From Thecamonas trahens ATCC 50062 (lineage: Eukaryota; Apusozoa; Apusomonadida; Apusomonadidae), in NCBI RefSeq assembly GCF_000142905.1, contig NW_013657643.1, positions 80,054 to 144,053 on the forward strand: 64,000 bases of DNA. The letters run 5' to 3'. Both the position numbers and the translations under genes were made by a program. The notes under the pieces are model-generated. The model had not been told where the DNA came from, searched no databases, and saw nothing but the letters and a program-made list of their open reading frames with translations. Below are positions 43,766-55,294 of this stretch, in pieces (the first letter of the stretch is position 1; the number at the start of each line of letters is the position of its first letter).

Positions 43766-46700
43766 TCACTCGGAGACGGGTTCGTCGGCAAAGAGCTCCT
43801 GTGGAAGCTGTGAGTCTGGCGAGAAGAGACCCGGTGACGTCGGCTCACGAGCGACCACCGGCGTGAGAGCCGGTGTTGACCCCAGCATGATACCTCCGGG
43901 CACAACAAAGGCGGAGCGCATCGACGTCGATCCTGGCGGCCTGCGCGGCGGCGAGCGAAGAACTCGTGCCGACGCAGATGCGTGTGCAACCTGTGGGGCG
44001 AGGCCGCGGAGACGCGACTCGAGGCGAGCGACGGCTTCAAACGCCGAGCCCATCTCCGGTAGGTGGTGCGCGGCGCTAGCGACTGACGGGGCCTCAAGCG
44101 CCCTGCGAATGCACACAAGTTCGCCCTTGACAATCTCTAGCGTGCGCCCGGTCTCGACGTCAGAAGCCATAGACCGCCTCGCGCCGGCAATGCTTGGTCG
44201 CAAGGTATGCGCAGCATCAGCATAGGTGGCAAGCGCAACTCGCCACTCGTTGAGGAGCGAGCTTGCCAGCTCAGATGCATCGCTCCGAGCGTCTCCGTTC
44301 TGTAGTGCAGTCGACAGCTCCGCGGCCAGTGGTGTGAGAGCATCCTGCATGAGCCGGGTGAGGCGAACGTACAGCGCGACGGAAGTGGCCGGATGGTTTG
44401 GACCGAGCGATCGTGCGAGGGTGACAAGCGCATCGAGAGCGTGGTCTTGCCATGCCACCGGCACGTCTCGGCCGTGCGCAATCGAGCGTGCCACCACGGC
44501 GAGATGGGCAAGTGCGTGCTCAAGTCTCGTGGTTGAGAGGTGTAGCACGTAGTTCTCGTGAACAAGAGAGGCATCACAGATCTCGGCTACAGCATCGTCC
44601 GAAAGAGTGGGCGTCTCACGAGCAGCCAGCAGCATCGCGCGCATCCGCCCAAGCAAAACAAGAAGGTCGCGGACATATGCAGGAAGGCGAGCCTCGTCGT
44701 CGGGTCCGGGGGTCGGAACCCGGTTGAGGAGCAGTGTACGTAGCTGCTCATGGGCAGCGCGGAGGTCAGCCAGCTCCAGCTCCACCGCTGCCAGCTGCGC
44801 TGTGAGCTCGCGGACCTGCTCATTCGCCGAAATGGTGGACGCGCCTCGGTCCTGTGATCCGTGGATGCTCTCAATAGTCTGTGAAAGCTCTGCAGTACGA
44901 TCCAAATGGAGAGCATCGCGCTGGCGAGCATACTCCTTGACAGTCTCGAGCTCAAACTTGAGTGATGCGATGATGACAGCCGACGAGTCCAGAGAGGCGT
45001 TGGCCTCTGAGTTTGAGCGCGAGGCTGGCGCCACTGGTGAGCCTGGGGTCGACGCACGAACGGCGCCTTCGATCGACGACGCAAGCAACTGGTCCCGCTC
45101 TGTCTCCAGGTCGCGGATAGTGTCACGGAGTACACGCTCGTTGGCAACGTACTGGGCCAGGCTCTCGCGCAGGCCACGGTTTCGCTCAATTAGCGTCGCC
45201 TGGGCCGCAGACTGGTTCGCTTGTAGCAGCTCAGCTTGGGAGTCCTCCAGCTCGGCAGCTTCGCCTACGAGGACCGAAACTTCTGAAATCATGGAGACAA
45301 GGTCTGAGAGCTCGACGGCAGCGACGTGCTCATTGAGACGGTCTCGAATGGCTGCCAAATGAGAGTGCTGGCGCGCCCGAAGGACTGTGACATCACTCGA
45401 CGCGGCATCGTCACGACGCCCGCCGGCCAAGTCGGCCAAGTCGGCCAACTCCCGCTATGGTCACCAGAGCAAAGACAGCATCGTGGACAGCGGCAAAGGC
45501 GCGCGCCTGACCTGCAGGCGTGCTTAAGAGCGCTAATGGAACAGCCGTGACACTGATGAGGCCCGCGTTAATGAGAGCAGCGACAATCTGGAGAAGAACT
45601 GCGCCGTTGGCTTCGAGATCCACAGCGGCGCTGCTCGCCGCAGCAGGGGGGGTGAGTGAGCTGCCAGGTAGCGCCGAAGTTGTGCAGCGACCTCGTCCGC
45701 CCTGCGCAGCGCACGATTGCGCTCGACCTGTACAGCCTCAAGCTCATGTCGGACGGCGTTGAGTTCGGCATTCGTGGCGGAGAGCACCAGACCATGGTCA
45801 GACTCACCCGTCGAGCAAGGACAGTCTGCAAGAGCGTCTAGCCGCGCTAGGCGGCCAAGATGTGAGTGAGGAGGGGGCATCTCGTCCATGGCAATGCGGT
45901 GAGTGGAACAAGCGTCGCAAAGGCGATCCGTCTCGTCGTCCATCCTCCGAGCGACAAGCGCAAGGCCACCGAGCACGCGCTCTAGCGTACCGGCAGCGGC
46001 ATCGCGCCAAAGGACATCTCCATCGCAGCCGCGCACCAGGGCAATGCGGTCAGCAACAAGAAGGATGCGGCGGGTGGCAGTCTCCAGCTCAGCCTGAAGG
46101 ATGTCGCGCTCGGCTCGGAGAGTGGTGAGGTCGGACGAGTCAATCGCTGTCGACATGGAGTGGATTTGGGCAGTAGCAGCATCGAGAGCAGAGTGGAGTG
46201 TACTGACCTCTGCGGTGAGAGACATAACCTGCTCGTGGAGTTGCAACTGATCATCAGGGCTTGAAGTCTGCGTGCCCGCGCGCTCGCGCTCGAGCTCAAG
46301 CCTGGCTTTTGTCAGCTGGGCTTGCAGCTCGGCGAGCGCGGCCTCCTGCAACTCAGTCGCGCCATCGATCGACTCGTTGAGTGTGTCCTGCATCTTCAGA
46401 CGCAGCTGCAGCTTGCTTGCCACTTCGGACGTCTGCTGCAGCTCGGTCTCGAGCTCGGTAATCCGCGCCTGCGCCACTGCGAGTTCAGCATCGGCCTTGT
46501 CGCTGGCTTGGGCCTGCTGCAGCTCGGTCTCAAGCTCGGCGATCTGCGCCCGTAGCTCGACCATCTCGGCCTCATGCAGCTCGGCTACGTCATCCATCGA
46601 CTCGTTGAGCGTGTCCTGCATTTTCAGGCGCAGCTGCAGCTTGCTGGCCACTTCGGACGTCTGTTCCAGCTCGGTCTCGAGTTCGGTGATCCGCGCCTGC

Positions 46701-49700
46701 GCCGCCGCGAGTTCAGCATCCGCCTCGTCGTTCATCTGCGCTTGTTGCAGCTCAGTCTCGAGCTCGGTTATCCGCGCCTGGGCCGCCGCAACTTCAGTAT
46801 CGGCCTCGTTGCTGGCTTGAGCTTGCTCCAGCTCGGTCTCGAGTTCGGCAATCCGTGCCTGGGCCGCCGCGACTTCAGTATCAGCCTCGTTGTTCATCTG
46901 CGCTTGTTGCAGCTCAGTCTCGAGCTCGGTGATCCGCGCCTGCGCCGCCGCGAGTTCAGCATCCGCCTCGTCGCTGGTCTGCGCTTGTTCCAGCTCGATC
47001 TCGAGTTCGGCAATCCGTGCCTGGGCCGCCGCGACTTCAGTATCGGCCTCGTCGCTGGCTTGGGCCTGCTCCAGCTCGGTCTCGAGTTCGGTGATCCGCG
47101 CCCGTAGCTCGACCATCTCGGCCTCATGCAGCTCGGATACGTCATCCATCGACTCGTTGAGCGTGCCCTGCATCTTCAGGCGCAGCTGCAGCTTGCTGGC
47201 CGCTTGAGCTTGCTCCAGCTCGGTCTCGAGTTCGGCAATCCGTGCCTGGGCCGCCGCAACTTCAGTATCGGCCTCGTCGTTCATCTGCGCTTGTTGCAGC
47301 TCGGTCTCGAGTTCGGTGATCCGCGATTGCAGCTCGACCATCTCGGCCTCATGCAGCTCGGCTACGTCATCCATCGACTCGTTGAGTGTGTCCTGCATCT
47401 TCAGACGCAGCTGCAGCTTGCTGGCCACTTCGGACGTCTGCTCGAGCTCGGTCTCGAGTTCGGTGATCCGCGCCTGCGCCGCCGCGATTTCGGTCTCATG
47501 CAGCTGCAGCTTGCTCTCGAGTTCGGTACTCCGCGCCTGGGCCGCCGCGAGATCAGCATCAGCCTCGTTGCTGGCTTGAGCTTGCTGCAGCTCAATCTCG
47601 AGTTCGGCAATCCGTGCCTGGGCCGCCGCGACTTCAGCATCCGCCTCGTCGTTCATCTGCGCTTGTTGCAGCTCGGTCTCGAGTTCGGCAATCCGCGCCT
47701 GGGCCGCCGCGACTTCAGTATCGGCCTCGTTGCTGGCTTGAGCTTGCTGCAGCTCGGTCTCAAGTTCGGCAATCCGTGCCTGGGCCGCCGCGAGTTCAGC
47801 ATCGGCCTTGTCGCTGGCTTGGGCCTGCTGCAGCTCGGTCTCAAGCTCGGCGATCTGCGCCCGTAGCTCGACCATCTCGGCCTCATGCAGCTCGGCTACG
47901 TCATCCATCGACTCGTTGAGCGTGTCCTGCATCTTCAGACGCAGCTGCAGCTTGCTGGCCACTTCGGACGTCTGTTCCAGCTCGGTCTCGAGTTCGATAA
48001 TCCGTGCCTGGGCCACTGCGACTTCAGCATCAGCCTCGTCGCTGTTCTGGGCTTGCTCCAGCTTGCTCTCGAGTTCGGCAATCCGCGCCTGGGCCGCCGC
48101 GACTTCAGTATCGGCCTCGTTGCTGGCTTGAGCTTGCTGCAGCTCGGTCTCGAGTTCGGTAATCCGCACCTGCGCCGCCGCGAGTTCAGCATCGGCCTCG
48201 TCGCTGGCTTGGGCCTGCTGCAGCTCGGTCTCGAGTTCGGTAATCCGCACCTGCGCCGCCGCGAGTTCAGCATCGGCCTCGTCGCTGGTCTGCGCTTGTT
48301 CCAGCTCGATCTCGAGTTCGGTGATCCGCGATTGCAGTTCGACCATCTCGGCCTCATGCAGCTCGGCTACGTCATCCATCGACTCGTTGAGCGTGTCCTG
48401 CATCTTCAGGCGCAGCTGCAGCTTGCTGGCCACTTCGGACGTCTGTTCCAGCTCGGTCTCGAGTTCGATAATCCGTGCCTGGGCCGCCGCGATTTCATCA
48501 TCGGCCTTGTCGCTGGCTTGGGCCTGCTGCAGCTCGGTCTCGAGTTCGGCAATCCGTGCCTGCGCCGCTGCGAGTTCAGCATCAGCCTCGTTGCTGGCTT
48601 GAGCTTCCAGCTCGGTCTCGAGTTCGGCAATCCGTGCCTGGGCCGCCGCGACTTCAGTATCGGCCTCGTTGCTGGCTTGAGCTTGCTCCAGCTCGGTCTC
48701 GAGTTCGGCAATCCGCGCCTGGGCCGCCGCGAGTTCAGGATCAGCCTCGTTGCTGGCTTGGGCTTGCTGCAGCTCGGTCTCAAGCCCCGCAATCCTCACC
48801 TGAGCCGCCTTATTGGCAGCCCGCGCCTCTGCCAGCTCAGCTTCCATCTGCTCGTCCGCCCGCGGCCGGTTGAGCTCGGTCTCAAGCCCCGCAATCCTCA
48901 CCTGAGCCGCCTCATTGGCAGCCCGCGCCTCTGCCAGCTCAGCTTCCATCTGCTCGTCCGCCCGCGGCCGGTTGAGCTCGTCCTCGAGCTCCGCGATCCT
49001 CACCTGAGCCGCCTTATTGGCAGCCCGCGCCTCTGCCAGCTCAGCTTCCATCTGCTCGTCCGCCCGCGGCCGGTTGAGCTCGGTCTCAAGCTCCGCAATC
49101 CTCACCTGAGCCGCCTCATTGGCAGCCCGCGCCTCTGCCAGCTCAGCTTCCATCTGCTCGTCCGCCCGCGGCCGGTTGAGCTCGTCCTCGAGCTCCGCGA
49201 TCCTCACCTGAGCCGCCTCATTGGCAGCCCGCGCCTCTGCCAGCTCAGCCTCCATCTGCTCGTCCGCCCGCGGCCGGTTGAGCTCGTCCTCGAGCTCCGC
49301 GATCCTCACCTGAGCCGCCTTATTGGCAGCCCGCGCCTCTGCCAGCTCAGCCTCCATCTGCTCGTCCGCCCGCGGCCGGTTGAGCTCGTCCTCGAGCTCC
49401 GCAATCCTCACCTGAGCCGCCTCATTGGCAGCCCGCACCTCTGCCAGCTCAGCTTCCATCTGCTCGTCCGCCCGCGGCCGGTTGAGCTCGTCCTCGAGCT
49501 CCGCAATCCTCACCTGAGCCGCCTCATTGGCAGCCCGCGGCCGGTTGAGCTCGTCCTCGAGCTCCGCGATCCTCACCTGAGCCGCCTATTGGCAGCCCGC
49601 GCCTCTGCCAGCTCAGCCTCCATCTGCTCGTCCGCTCGCGGTCGGTTCAACTCGTCATCAAACTCACTTGCAGCATTGAACAATGCCGTCTTCGGCGCAT

Positions 49701-52700
49701 GCATAACTCGAGCCCGCTTTGGACGGTGGCGGCCAATGTCCGGAAGCTCCATAACTGCGGCCCGCAACTCTTGTTCGGTGACAAATGTCTGGGATGCCCC
49801 TCTACCGTGTTCTTGCTTCGCCTTGTTAGCTCGCTCTTCCGCGAGCTCGGCCCGCAGCCGGTTGCACATCCGCTCCATCTCTGCTACCTCGGCCTCCAGG
49901 CCAACTGCCCGATCCTGCAACGCCGCGACGACCGCACTTGGCATACTCTCTTGCATTTGCGCAAGCTCGGCTCGCAATCCGTCGCACATCCGCTCAGACT
50001 GATCCACCTGAGACTCGAGGTCCTTGATTCGCTTGAGCTTTGCCACATCCGGGGCATCTGACGTGCGCGACAGTGCCTGGAGCTTCAGCTCTTTCTCCTC
50101 GATCACCTCCTGGAGTGCAGCCACCTCAGCGGCGTGCTGCTGGCGTGCTCCCTGAAGCTGCTCGAGTAGTGTCTCGTTTTGAGCAATAAGCTCGCCTGAG
50201 AGCTCGTCCGCACCAGATGCGTCGAGCGAGACGTTGAGGTACTCGAGCGTGGCCACTCGGGCCCCAAGCTCTGCCGCCTCCTGCTGCAGCAACGCCACCC
50301 CGTCGAGAACTGCCGACGGGCGTGAGTCGGGAAGCTCAAGAAGAGTCGCAGCACCTGCCACCGTGTCCTCAAGCTCGGTCTGGTGAGCGAGGAGCTCGGA
50401 AATCGTCTCTTGAAGTCGAAGTACAAGCTCATCGTTGGCATGCAGCTCCTCGCGGACAGCCATCCCGAACGCGCCAAGCTGCTCCAGCGCAGGGAGCGAC
50501 GGATCCGCCGTCCACTTTGCATCCTCTGGCAGACTCTCGTTCATCACCTCGCGAACTTGATGCTCCAAGTCGTCCAGTCGCAAACGTAGCGAAGCCGCCG
50601 CAAGCACATGCGTTTTCCGCTCAGCACGCAGCTCGTCGAGCACAGCGACGTCCACAGCCACCTCAGCAGCCAGCTGGGACGCTGCATCGCTGTCACGCTC
50701 GCGCTGCGCAGCGCGGATTTGTGCCTCTGCATCGCGCAGCTCAGCGACGCCGTCGCCCTCTGCATGTGACTCGGGGTCTACTCTCGGTGCGCGACTCTTT
50801 GCCCGCATCCGAGCGTCGCTGCGTGCAGCTGCGCGCTTCCGGATGGTCTGAAGTCGCTTGCGCGTCTGCTCAAGCTCGCTCTCCAGTTCTGAGCACCGAA
50901 CCTTGCTCTCTTGCAACTTGGCCCGCAGGCCGCGGTTGGCGCGCGTTGCCTTGTTGAGCGGCACCATGTACGAAGTCTTGACATGCTCGACCGCAGCCTC
51001 GATCGCTGCTAGCGAGACCAAGCCCGAGCCGGCTGACTCACGGTAGACTGCACCATCAAAGGTCGGTGGCGTGAGCTTGGACTCAGCGAGCCTGTGCACG
51101 ATCTGGTTGTCCTGTTCGATGAGGAGAGACACGCGATCGTGCTCACGCACAAAGGCTTCGGCCTCGGTTTCTATCACTGGCTCGTCGGCAGTGTGCGCGA
51201 GAGACGCAATCGTTCCACTCGCGCCGGCCTCCGCCTCGTTGACCTCGCTCATGAGATTGAGCATGTCTGCCAGCGCTACCTCCAGCTCGGCGTTGCGGCT
51301 TCGGAACTCGGCGGCCTCAGCCCGGGCAACCTCAGCAGATGTCGCTGCTTTTCGAGCTTCCTCCCGCGCCACGTCCAGCGCAACTATGAGGTCATCCGCC
51401 ACAGTAGTGAGCTCAGCTTGTTTGGCTTCAAACGCCTTCTCCTGATTCACCACATCGGTATGGAGCTGGCCCAACTCCACGACCATCTCTGCTGTCGCTG
51501 CGCGTGCCTCGCCGGCCTCGAGGAGGGCAGCATCCCGGTCAGCCCGAAGCCTGGCCAACTCAACTTGTGAATTGCTGGCGCTGGCACTCGCCCAACTTGC
51601 CTCCTTCAGCTTGGTCTCGAGCATGCGGACTTGCGCCGACAGCTGCGAGTTGATTGCAGCGTACGAGTCGCGTTCTCCACCAAGACCCTCCAGCACGTCC
51701 CCCAGCTGCGCCTCGAGCTCCCGGACTTGTGTCTTGAGCCGCAGCTTGTCGGCAGCAAGCTCATCGCGCTCGAGTGACAGCTCCTGAAATCGGCGCCGGC
51801 TCGCGGCCTCGCTGCGGTGTACGCTATCAGCGCTCTGCAGCTCTGCCTCGAGCTCCCGGACCCGTGCCTCGAGCTGCCGGTTGATGGCAGCAAACTGGTC
51901 AATCTCGGAAGTCAGCTCGTCAACACGCCGGGCTGCGCCCTGCGCGTGCGCACTGCTATGCGACGCCGCAAGCTCGATACGAGAGAGGCTGGCAGATGCT
52001 CCAGCGTCGTAGCCCTCGTGCGCGGCAAGGCGCTCGCGAAGGCTTTGGATTTCAGTCGATGCCGCGAGGTGGGCAGTGCTCAGCTCCTTGACCTGGTTTT
52101 GGAGCGCGTCAATCATCTCCGATTGGAGCATTTCGATGACAGTCGTGGCACCCGCCGAACGCGCGGTCTCGGTCCGCAGCGAGTGGGCGAGGCTGCGGAG
52201 CGTGGCATCGACAGCATCGCCGTCGGCATCGAAGCCTCGCGAGACAATGTTGTGGCGCGTTGGTGGAAGCGGCTCTCCTCCAACAACCACACCATCAGGA
52301 AGGATGTCTCGCCAAGCTGCAGGGTCGTCAAACTCGGCGTGGTTGCCGTGGACGAGGAGCCGCACGAGCGAGGCTGCCAGCGGGCGCATGACCAGTGGCT
52401 GAGGTTGTGAGAACGCATTCGACCGCAGATCCAGGACACGGAGCGAGGCGCCGCAGAGCGCCAGCTGCGGTGGCAACTGTGCCAGCTTGTTGGCTGCCAC
52501 ATCGAGGGTGTCGAGCGCAGTGAGCGCGCCGATCTCCGCAGGTAGCCGCCCCAGCTTGTTGAACGCCAGCAAGAGGACTCGGAGCGAGGCGCATGCGCCG
52601 ATGTGTGGTGAGAGCGTGGTGAGCGCACAGTGCGAAGCGTCGAGCCGCTCCAGTGCCGGCAGCAGACTCAGTGCCGGTCCAAGATCAGTCAGAGGGTTGT

Positions 52701-53187
52701 GTGAGACATCGAGCTTGACGAGCGATGAAAACGGCGCGGTGCGCGTGGCATTAGCGAGCGGAAAGTCCGCAAAGCAGTTGATGGCAAGATTGAGCTCGCG
52801 AAGACCGGCTGGTGCGCGCGCATCCTGCATGGCAGCAACAAGGCCGTGCGGAAGGACGCGCAGCGCGTTTGCCGCCAGCTCAAGCTTGGAAAGGCCACGG
52901 TCAAAGACGGCAGCCCACTCGGAGGCGTCGCCATCAGGCAGCGCGTCGAGAGCGTTGCCGGTGGCCACGAGCGTCTCCAGCGGCGGCCCATCCACCGCCA
53001 GCAGTGCCTCGCCAGGCAGCTCCTGCACCTTGGTTCCAGACACGTCCAGCGCCCGCAAGTAGTCCAGCTGCAGCACCGCAGGCGGGAGGTAGCCGAGCGG
53101 GAGGTGGGCCAGGCTCAGCTCGCCGCTGCCGCCCTCGGCCCCGGCGCCTGCCGCACGGTTGTAAGCTTCTTCCCACACTTCCTCCAT
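43766..53187 (-). CDS. Giant LRR plus coiled-coil repeat protein (three frame breaks)
   Basis: About 3,140 residues, ATG 53187 to stop 43766. An N-terminal LRR domain (about 53100-52300: LRALDVSGTKVQELP, LVKLDVSHNPLTDLG, LRVLLLAFNKLGRLP, LDTLDVAANKLAQLP) is followed by a very long coiled coil. The central part is tandem repeats: 102-bp units (ELNRPRADEQMEAELAEARA) and 81-bp units (AAAQARIAELETELEQAQ) mixed with a longer KLQLRLKMQDTLNESMDD block. The C-terminal 560 residues are less repetitive, ending ELFADEPVSE. Frame breaks: 49587 (TT read as T within an otherwise perfect repeat), the seven-G run 45646-45652, and CCC 45451-45453. Correcting them gives a length divisible by three. A cytoskeletal or centrosomal scaffold is plausible but not demonstrated. 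The first possible Met is 53187; further upstream only GTG occurs. Confidence 0.78.
46430..48790 (-). repeat. 81-bp coiled-coil coding repeats
   Basis: Over twenty copies of a 27-residue unit (AAAQARIAELETELEQAQ plus ASNEADTEV), interspersed with five or six copies of a block containing KLQLRLKMQDTLNES and MDDVAELHEAEMVEL. Unit 27 is one short of four heptads, so the coiled-coil register shifts once per unit. Confidence 0.85.
48790..49660 (-). repeat. 102-bp coiled-coil coding repeats
   Basis: About eight near-identical copies of a 34-residue unit (ELNRPRADEQMEAELAEARA then ANKAAQVRIAELED). DNA identity between copies is very high. One copy at 49505-49560 is shortened. Confidence 0.92.
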
Positions 53188-53846
53188 GCTACACACCAAT
53201 TCCACGCCCTTCTCGTGCCGTTCTCTGCTTGCGTCTGCCGCGTGTGGTGGTCGCACCTCTGCCACACGCCATGTCGCGACGACTCGGCTGGTGTGTTCGC
53301 TCACATCGCCGAAGGAAAAGGCGCGAAAGCTGGCGCCAAAATCGTGAATGGGCCAGGAAGGAGGTCAGCCCCAGCCATCTAGGAAGCCGAAACCATGCCT
53401 GCACACGGCATATCATACACGTACTACCCTCGATCTTGCATGCATCATAACTTCCTCTATCCAGCCGTCTGCTCCCACACTCTTGCACTCTCCCCGATGC
53501 CGGCTACAGCACAAGCAGAGCACACATTGATCCATCAGAGCATTCCCTCCACCTTTTTTGCTCCATCTGATCTTCTATCACACAACACACACCCAATCCA
53601 CATCCAGCTGCATCGCAGTACCGCGTAACGATCTTGTTAGACACCCCTTCCACACCGATGGCAGTCGTCAGCAGTACGTCTTGAAGGGAGTGTGCCCACC
53701 ACAAACCAAAGACGGTGCCATAGTAAGCATCACCCGATTTTTCGGCCTGCAAGATCGCTCTGATCAACCACACTGTGAACGCAGGCATCGATCTTCCGTC
53801 TAGCTCACCTCAGCAGTCTTTACGTGCCCCCCTACTGGCTTCCACC
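53188..53846. other. Spacer between RPN10 3' end and the LRR coiled-coil gene start
   Basis: About 660 bases, AT-richer than its surroundings (ACGTACTACC, CACATTGATCC). It should contain the promoter of the LRR gene. I see no protein-like frame or RNA gene. Confidence 0.5.
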
Positions 53847-54875
53847 CTAGTTGTCGTTCCCACCGTTCCCATCGCCCCCGTCGTTCCCGCTGTTGTCGTT
53901 CGGGTCGTCCTGCATGGCGCCGCGGATGGAGGCCAGCGTCTCGGCGTCAAGGCCGGGCAGGCCGGCAAGGGTGGCCAGCAGGTCCGGGTCGTCGAGAGCG
54001 TCGGCGACAGCGGTGGGGTTGTTGTCGGCGGGTGCTGGCTCGTCGGCAGGGGCAGTGTCCATGGGCGCCGGCTCGTCGGCGGCCGGCGGCGGTGCCGAGT
54101 CAGCGAGCGACATGGCGAGGGCGCGCTCGATCTGCTCTTCCTCGGTGAGGAACGAGATGTCGTCGTCCATAGCAACAGGCGCGGCAGCAGCGGCGTCGCC
54201 GGCACCAGTGGCGGCGCCTGCCGAGCTCTGCGCCTCCTGCAGCGAGAGCGCGATGGCGCGGGCAACGTCGTCATCCATGCCACCCGAGACGGCGCCAGCG
54301 CCAATGCCGCCCATGATGGCGGACGAAAAGAGGATGTCGCGCAGGTTGCGCGTCTCGCCGGCAGCCACGTTGAGCAAGTTCGACGACTCACCCGAGTTGA
54401 CGGCGGCGATAAAGGCCTCCAGCTTCTCCACGTTGGCCTCAGTCTCGCCAAAGTTGACGACGTCGACAGAGACCTTGTTCTTCTTCAGCTGCTTGGCGAG
54501 CTTGACGAGGACGGGCGTCTCGGCCACTACGGGCGAGCCAACAAACAGCAGGATGCGCTGGCGCTGGATGGGGTTGGGCCGGTGCTTGAGGGCGAGCTGG
54601 GCGACCTGGAGGGCGGCGACAAAGTCGGCCGTCCCCGCGGGCGTCACCTTGAGAAGCGAGGTGTACAGCAGGCCCTCGTCGTTGGTCAGGTTGGTCACCA
54701 CCCGTGCAGACGACCCGGCCATGGAGATGATGCCCACAAGGTTCTCCGGGTGCGCCATGAGCTTGGCCTTTCCAGCGTCGTACGCCGCCTCCCGCTGCGC
54801 CACCAGCCGCGTCGGCACAAAGTCGCCATTGCGCATCCACTCCGAGTTGTCCAGGCACACCATAGTAGTCTCCAT
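53847..54875 (-). CDS. RPN10: 26S proteasome regulatory subunit RPN10/PSMD4
   Basis: A 342-residue ubiquitin receptor of the 19S regulatory particle. The N-terminal VWA domain starts METTMVCLDNSEWMRNGDF, the standard RPN10 opening, and includes NPIQRQRILLFVGSP and VDVVNFGE. Two ubiquitin-interacting motifs follow: one around DDDVARAIALSLQEA and one around EEEQIERALAMSLAD, each with the conserved Ala-x-x-x-Ser core. The C-terminus is acidic and Asn/Gly-rich (DDPNDNSGND). Length fits animal PSMD4 (two UIMs) better than yeast Rpn10 (one). The frame extends upstream of 54875 but only with Arg/Gly-rich translation of a GC-rich 5' UTR. It is divergent from the TTC25 gene. Confidence 0.96.
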   Translation of the reverse strand: METTMVCLDNSEWMRNGDFVPTRLVAQREAAYDAGKAKLMAHPENLVGIISMAGSSARVVTNLTNDEGLLYTSLLKVTPAGTADFVAALQVAQLALKHRPNPIQRQRILLFVGSPVVAETPVLVKLAKQLKKNKVSVDVVNFGETEANVEKLEAFIAAVNSGESSNLLNVAAGETRNLRDILFSSAIMGGIGAGAVSGGMDDDVARAIALSLQEAQSSAGAATGAGDAAAAAPVAMDDDISFLTEEEQIERALAMSLADSAPPPAADEPAPMDTAPADEPAPADNNPTAVADALDDPDLLATLAGLPGLDAETLASIRGAMQDDPNDNSGNDGGDGNGGNDN

Positions 54876-55294
54876 CCTGTCCTTGCTTCCCGTCCCGTGT
54901 GCGTGCGAGTCGCGTCTGCCTCCGCCTCCCACCTCCCCGCCTCGCCTCGCCTCGCCTCGCTTCGCCTTCCGTTCCTCGCCCACTGACAGGTCGCGCCCAT
55001 CCGTCCCGCGCTTCCAAACGCGACTTTCAGTTCACCGACACCTGTAAAATTTTTACTACCCCACCCCCCACCCCCAACCCCCTGGCCCCTGGCCGACCAC
55101 CCAACCCGCACCGCCCACTCCACCCACTCCCTTCACATCCACCACTCCACCCACCCACCACACCACACCACCCACACCACCCACACCGCCCACCACCACA
55201 GCCTTTCCCCCTCCCCCTCCCCCTTCCCCTTCACCCCTTCTCTCTCCTCTCTATCCCCCCCCCCCCCCCCTCCCCTGCTCCCCCGCTGCCCATC
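54876..55294. promoter_or_regulatory. Divergent promoter region of RPN10 and TTC25
   Basis: 419 bases between two starts on opposite strands. Very C-rich on + (CCCACC, CACCCA, CCTCCCC), with a C run at 55254-55270. No TATA-like element seen. Confidence 0.45.

Noticed and set aside
54899-55290. Upstream extension of the TTC25 frame to 54899
   Set aside because: Pro/His-rich translation of a C-rich promoter; the TTC25-like sequence starts at ATG 55295.
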